Source: Bacteroidaceae bacterium | GTDB taxonomy: Bacteria; Bacteroidota; Bacteroidia; Bacteroidales; Bacteroidaceae | Length of the DNA: 6,306 bases | Direction: 5' to 3' | NCBI GenBank assembly: GCA_017961965.1 | Contig: JAGCWG010000280.1 | Location: 1-6,306 of the forward strand | Part shown: positions 6,137 through 6,306 of the stretch, piece after piece | Layout: each line of letters begins with the position of its first letter | How positions within the stretch are numbered: position 1 is the stretch's first letter | Program-made: the position numbers and the translations under genes | The notes under the pieces: generated by a model | Databases searched by the model: none | What the model saw: only the letters and a program-made list of their open reading frames with translations | What the model was told of the DNA's origin: nothing

Positions 6137-6306
6137 ATGAAAAAGATTTTCTTACTTGCAGCACTTGCAGCTACACTTTCAGTGAATGCACAGGAGGCTG
6201 ACCGTTTCGTCGGCAACCAGCATGTTCGTTTCCAGACAGCTTGCCATCCAGAGGATGTGAAGCACTATGACACAAAGACACTCCGTGAGCGTTTCGTCAT
6301 GGAGAA
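6137..6306 (+). CDS. kduI: KduI-like 5-keto-4-deoxyuronate isomerase with N-terminal signal peptide, 5' part only
   Basis: Only the first 56 codons plus two bases are in the window. Residues 31-56 (RFQTACHPEDVKHYDTKTLR, then ERFVME) follow the N-terminus of Bacteroidales KduI as I remember it (a HPED...YDT...R..F..EK pattern). KduI converts 5-keto-4-deoxyuronate, produced by pectate lyases and unsaturated oligogalacturonate hydrolases, to 3-deoxy-D-glycero-2,5-hexodiulosonate. Before this lies MKKIFLLAALAATLSVNAQ, a typical Sec signal peptide with a likely cleavage after VNA (residue 18) and no lipobox cysteine. Family members are usually cytoplasmic, so export to the periplasm would be unusual. 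The ATG at 6137 is the only start that makes sense. The gene follows the EIIC permease by 162 bp on the same strand. The call rests on about 27 residues, so the family is probable rather than certain. Confidence 0.75.
   Translation, partial: MKKIFLLAALAATLSVNAQEADRFVGNQHVRFQTACHPEDVKHYDTKTLRERFVME

Noticed and set aside
1..6306. CRISPR array, tRNA, rRNA, transposase or phage genes
   Set aside because: No regularly spaced direct repeats, no tRNA-like cloverleaf or rRNA sequence, and no transposase or phage motifs were seen.

Overview
The window looks like chromosomal DNA from a Prevotella-like member of the Bacteroidales. The grounds are a textbook Bacteroidota-type promoter (TTTG-N20-TACTTTTG), strong similarity of the encoded proteins to Bacteroidales families as I remember them, weak Shine-Dalgarno signals, and GC-rich palindromic repeats between the genes. 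The genus is an inference and was not tested.

Positions 1-3778, read on the minus strand: a promoter at 3747-3778 starts a leader of about 245 nt containing a cobalamin riboswitch (3558-3740). The leader runs into a three-gene operon for a biotin-dependent acyl-CoA carboxylase: biotin carboxylase (1984-3495), biotin carboxyl carrier protein (1310-1828) and carboxyltransferase (1-1317, C-terminus cut by the window edge). The last two genes overlap by 8 bp. The first two are separated by a 155-bp gap filled by two inverted copies of a palindromic repeat. The likely reaction is ATP-dependent carboxylation of propionyl-CoA to methylmalonyl-CoA, but the acyl specificity is not settled by the sequence.

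Positions 3779-4399, plus strand: divergent cobU, the bifunctional enzyme of cobalamin nucleotide-loop assembly. It sits beside the B12 riboswitch but is not downstream of it.

Positions 4400-6306, plus strand: a repeat-rich spacer, then a GatC-type PTS EIIC membrane protein with no EIIA or EIIB in view, another spacer bounded by an inverted repeat pair, and the 5' end of a kduI-like gene whose product carries a Sec signal peptide. This suggests an uronate (pectin-breakdown) module in which isomerisation occurs in the periplasm and an EIIC homologue works as a transporter without a phosphotransferase system.

The points most worth a second look are the B12 riboswitch in front of an acyl-CoA carboxylase operon, the EIIC/exported KduI pair, and the inverted pairs of palindromic repeats that fill the intergenic spaces and in two cases touch a stop codon.
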